Assembly (NCBI GenBank): GCA_028697935.1
Contig: JAQVEM010000063.1
Span: 1-7,699 of the forward strand
Origin: Actinomycetota bacterium
GTDB taxonomy: Bacteria > Actinomycetota > Humimicrobiia > Humimicrobiales > Humimicrobiaceae
Direction: 5' to 3'
Length of the DNA stretch: 7,699 bases
Position numbers and translations under genes: made by a program. Below the pieces are notes generated by a model. It was not told the origin of the DNA and did not search any database. It was given only the letters and a program-made list of their open reading frames with translations. Within the stretch, counting starts at the first letter, position 1. Every line of letters starts with the position of its first letter. This document shows, piece after piece, positions 5,935-7,699 of this stretch.

Positions 5935-6342
5935 TTAGATATGTACTTTGATGGCAGAAACAGGGCAGCAGTCAAGACATAATTCACATAAAATACATTT
6001 ATCTTTATTGAATTTTAATTTATGGCTCCTGTCATCAAGAACAAGTGCCTGTGTAATGCATATCGAAGTGCACAGGCCACAGTCTACACACCGGTTCTTG
6101 TCTGTAATTATATCTTTTACTGCTTCCTGAACAGTGACACCAGTCTGGTTAAGATATTTAATTGCTTCGTCAATTTGAGCTTTGTCCCCCTTTAATTCAA
6201 TAAGCATTTTTCCTTCCATATTGGGTGTTATTTCAGCTCTGAGTATGTTGAACTCAAGGTTAAATTCTTTTACCAGCCTATAAGTAATTGGCTTTGTTAC
6301 AATATTTTCCGGGAAACTCAGTACAAGTTTTCTTTTTATCAT
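5935..6342 (-). CDS. NIL-domain protein with two 4Fe-4S motifs (homocysteine biosynthesis partner)
   Basis: This 135-residue protein joins an N-terminal NIL domain (about 1-75; KRKLVLSFPENIVTKPITYRL is not a cofactor site but a ferredoxin-like fold seen in methionine transporters) to a bacterial-type ferredoxin domain (about 80-135). The iron-sulfur ligands are Cys85, 88, 91, 95 and Cys116, 119, 122, 126, two CxxCxxCxxxC motifs for two 4Fe-4S clusters. The second is followed by Pro127 as usual, but the first has Ile96 where proline is common. An extra Cys125 sits beside Cys126. In Methanosarcina the equivalent protein, MA1822, works with the DUF39 protein MA1821 in homocysteine synthesis; an electron-donor role is the usual inference. 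ATG 6342 overlaps the DUF39 stop codon by four bases (ATGA), with GGGAGG seven bases upstream. This arrangement strongly supports one operon. Confidence 0.94.
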   Translation of the reverse strand: MIKRKLVLSFPENIVTKPITYRLVKEFNLEFNILRAEITPNMEGKMLIELKGDKAQIDEAIKYLNQTGVTVQEAVKDIITDKNRCVDCGLCTSICITQALVLDDRSHKLKFNKDKCILCELCLDCCPVSAIKVHI

Positions 6343-7508
6343 TGGAGTTCCTCCCTGCTTAATATATCAAGATTCATGTATGGCTCTTCAAGAGGTAGTG
6401 GAGCAACAAAATTAGTTAGATGAAACTTCCCATTCTTAATTTCATCTTTTAAAACATTAGAAATTTCCAGAGCCTTGAAATAGCTGGAAATTGAACCAGT
6501 CTGAACTGGCTTCCCATTAATGATTATTTTACCGCTTCTTAGCTGTCCATAGTTTACTTTTCCACAGGATGGCCTGTTTCTCCTTTTAACTGAATAGTCA
6601 ATAATTTCTGTATAAATATCTTCGTCCTTAACTCTGAGGAATTCTACCATCTCTTCATCAATTACCGGAATGGGAATGCCTATTCCTATAAAGATGGAAA
6701 CTCCATAACCATAAAAAATACACGCTCTTAAATATTCTGTGCTCATCTCTTTGAGGTTGCCTGTAACAGCAATGGTTCCTGCACCGCCACATGGCGTACC
6801 GTTAGCCAGCCGCTCCTGGCCGGGGTTATGCTGTGTGCCGTACCATGAGACATAGCCCTGGCTTCCTGCAAGAAATATTCTTGTACCTATTCCTATAGTT
6901 CTATAGTACGGGTCATTTAAAAGAGGGCTCAGCTGACCGGCACTGGAATAGGTGACATTACCGAAATTAGGCAATAATTTTCCCATGTATGTATATATAG
7001 TTCTGCCAGAAGAATTGGTTGCTGCGGAATAATTCTGATAACAATTTCTTGGATTAAAAAGAAATGCCTGATTTATTGTATCCTTAGTTATATATGTTTC
7101 TATCTCTTTTCTCGGGTAGCAATCAGTACCGTATCCGATTGCCCTTAACTTTACCGGTTTTCCTGAAATCAGGTCTTCTATTACATGGGCACCTCCATAT
7201 TTCATTCCTTCAGTTTCCGAAAGTTCAGCAGCACCAATGTAGGCGTCTACAGCTGCTAATCCTGCATATGCTGGAACATCATTTAGCCACACTTTTGTCA
7301 TTTTTATAGGAGGGTCAGGATGACCAAAATTTAAAAATGCCCCCGAAGAACACATAGGACCAAAAGTTGCGGTAGTAACGACATCTACTTCCTTTGCTGT
7401 TTTCTTTACCCCCTTTTCGGCTACATATTCAATTATCTCTTCGGCATTAAGAACAACAACACTGCCGTTTTTTATTTTTTCATTTATTTCTTCAATGGTC
7501 TTTGCCAT
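6339..7508 (-). CDS. homocysteine biosynthesis protein (DUF39 / HcyBio family)
   Basis: This 389-residue cytoplasmic protein belongs to the DUF39 (COG1900) family. The Methanosarcina member MA1821 is required, with its NIL/ferredoxin partner, to make homocysteine from aspartate semialdehyde and a sulfur source, bypassing O-acetylhomoserine. Family marks run from the N-terminal VDVVTTATFGPMCSSGAF (41-58) through GHPDPPIKMTKVWLNDVPAYAG (62-83), GGAHVIEDLISG (105-116) and GYGTDCYPRKEIETY (125-139) to NGTPCGGAGTIAVTG (236-250). Cys53 and Cys130 fall at the positions I recall as the two essential cysteines (Cys54, Cys131) of MA1821, proposed to carry a persulfide; Cys156, 240, 263 and 315 are also present. 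It ends soon after the core domain with no CBS pair, unlike the methanogen protein as I remember it. ATG 7508 has no strong ribosome-binding site. A plausible promoter lies upstream at 7566-7594. Confidence 0.95.
   Translation of the reverse strand: MAKTIEEINEKIKNGSVVVLNAEEIIEYVAEKGVKKTAKEVDVVTTATFGPMCSSGAFLNFGHPDPPIKMTKVWLNDVPAYAGLAAVDAYIGAAELSETEGMKYGGAHVIEDLISGKPVKLRAIGYGTDCYPRKEIETYITKDTINQAFLFNPRNCYQNYSAATNSSGRTIYTYMGKLLPNFGNVTYSSAGQLSPLLNDPYYRTIGIGTRIFLAGSQGYVSWYGTQHNPGQERLANGTPCGGAGTIAVTGNLKEMSTEYLRACIFYGYGVSIFIGIGIPIPVIDEEMVEFLRVKDEDIYTEIIDYSVKRRNRPSCGKVNYGQLRSGKIIINGKPVQTGSISSYFKALEISNVLKDEIKNGKFHLTNFVAPLPLEEPYMNLDILSREELQ
6350..6355 (-). promoter_or_regulatory. ribosome-binding site of NIL/ferredoxin gene, inside the DUF39 gene
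   Basis: GGGAGG on the minus strand lies seven bases before ATG 6342, inside the final codons of the DUF39 gene. Together with the four-base overlap it supports coupled translation of the two subunits. Confidence 0.8.
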
Positions 7509-7525
7509 ATAAAAAGATTAACCCC

Positions 7526-7553
7526 TGATTCTTATTTGTTAAAATATGATTCT
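7526..7553. repeat. two direct copies of TGATTCT in the DUF39 leader
   Basis: TGATTCT occurs at 7526-7532 and 7547-7553, exactly 21 bases (two helical turns) apart, between the candidate transcription start and the DUF39 ATG. It could be a regulator site, or chance in an AT-rich stretch. Confidence 0.25.
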
Positions 7554-7565
7554 GGTTAGTAAAAT

Positions 7566-7594
7566 ATAATACATTAATATTTATTTTTTTCCAA
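7566..7594 (-). promoter_or_regulatory. candidate sigma-70 promoter of the homocysteine operon
   Basis: On the minus strand, TTGGAA (7589-7594; 4 of 6 to TTGACA) and TATTAT (7566-7571; 5 of 6 to TATAAT) are separated by 17 bases. Transcription would begin near 7559, leaving a leader of about 50 bases before ATG 7508. I see no S-box, SAM-II or T-box fold in that short leader. The AT-rich context weakens the call. Confidence 0.42.
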
Positions 7595-7602
7595 TAACCA
7601 CA

Positions 7603-7616
7603 CTATTCTGGAATAG
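7603..7616. repeat. 14-base palindrome upstream of the homocysteine operon promoter
   Basis: CTATTC (7603-7608) and GAATAG (7611-7616) form perfect inverted arms around TG. The element sits eight bases upstream of the candidate -35 box, a typical position for a dimeric activator or regulator. No known operator is recognised in it. Confidence 0.4.
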
Positions 7617-7699
7617 ATTTTTGCTAACCCATGTAATATAATTTTTTCAAAAGTTGTTTAGTTTATAGAATAGCACAGAGATGTTAATAGTAAAGCTCA

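Noticed and set aside
7509..7699. Riboswitch (S-box or similar) before the homocysteine operon
   Set aside because: The leader from the candidate transcription start is only about 50 bases, and neither it nor the upstream sequence shows a multi-helix aptamer or a terminator hairpin.

Overview
The window is AT-rich (very roughly one third G+C by eye) and comes from a bacterium, most likely a strict anaerobe. The evidence for anaerobiosis is a rubredoxin and the two-gene homocysteine (DUF39 plus NIL/ferredoxin) cassette, which is known mainly from methanogens and anaerobic bacteria. Stand-alone Shine-Dalgarno sites and long intact reading frames fit a bacterial genome. The lineage cannot be fixed from the sequence: anaerobic Bacillota (such as Halanaerobiales or Clostridia), Atribacterota and similar groups would all fit. 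No rRNA, tRNA, CRISPR array, transposase or phage gene is visible.

Layout, left to right. The window opens inside the 3' part of a 3-methyladenine DNA glycosylase gene (+, ends 392). A 142-residue protein of unknown function follows (+, 470-898). It converges on a long minus-strand gene (941-2338) for a membrane-anchored TPR-repeat protein with a separate C-terminal beta-rich domain. From about 2400 to 2702 on the plus strand there is a short frame that reads like the tail of a membrane protein whose front part is missing. It converges on a minus-strand run transcribed as NfeD protease (5538-4126), slipin/stomatin (4124-3366), then GNAT acetyltransferase (3335-2778). Divergent from nfeD is a 54-residue rubredoxin (+, 5705-5869). 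The right end holds a minus-strand operon: DUF39 homocysteine biosynthesis protein (7508-6339), then a NIL-domain protein with two 4Fe-4S motifs (6342-5935), overlapping by ATGA. The last 190 bases are its upstream region, with a plausible promoter and a palindrome.

How the genes work together. NfeD and slipin form a well-known pair in which the membrane serine protease is thought to cleave the C-terminal tail of its stomatin partner. Their stop and start codons are one base apart and the slipin ribosome-binding site lies inside nfeD. The DUF39/NIL-ferredoxin pair is known from Methanosarcina to make homocysteine from aspartate semialdehyde and a sulfur donor, with the ferredoxin part presumably supplying electrons. 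Rubredoxin is a general low-potential electron carrier and need not belong to either set.

Most of the window is recognisable housekeeping or accessory content, and I do not see a clear new multi-gene system. The best leads are the TPR protein with its unidentified C-terminal domain, the truncated frame at 2400-2702, the unknown 142-residue protein, and the palindrome upstream of the homocysteine operon.
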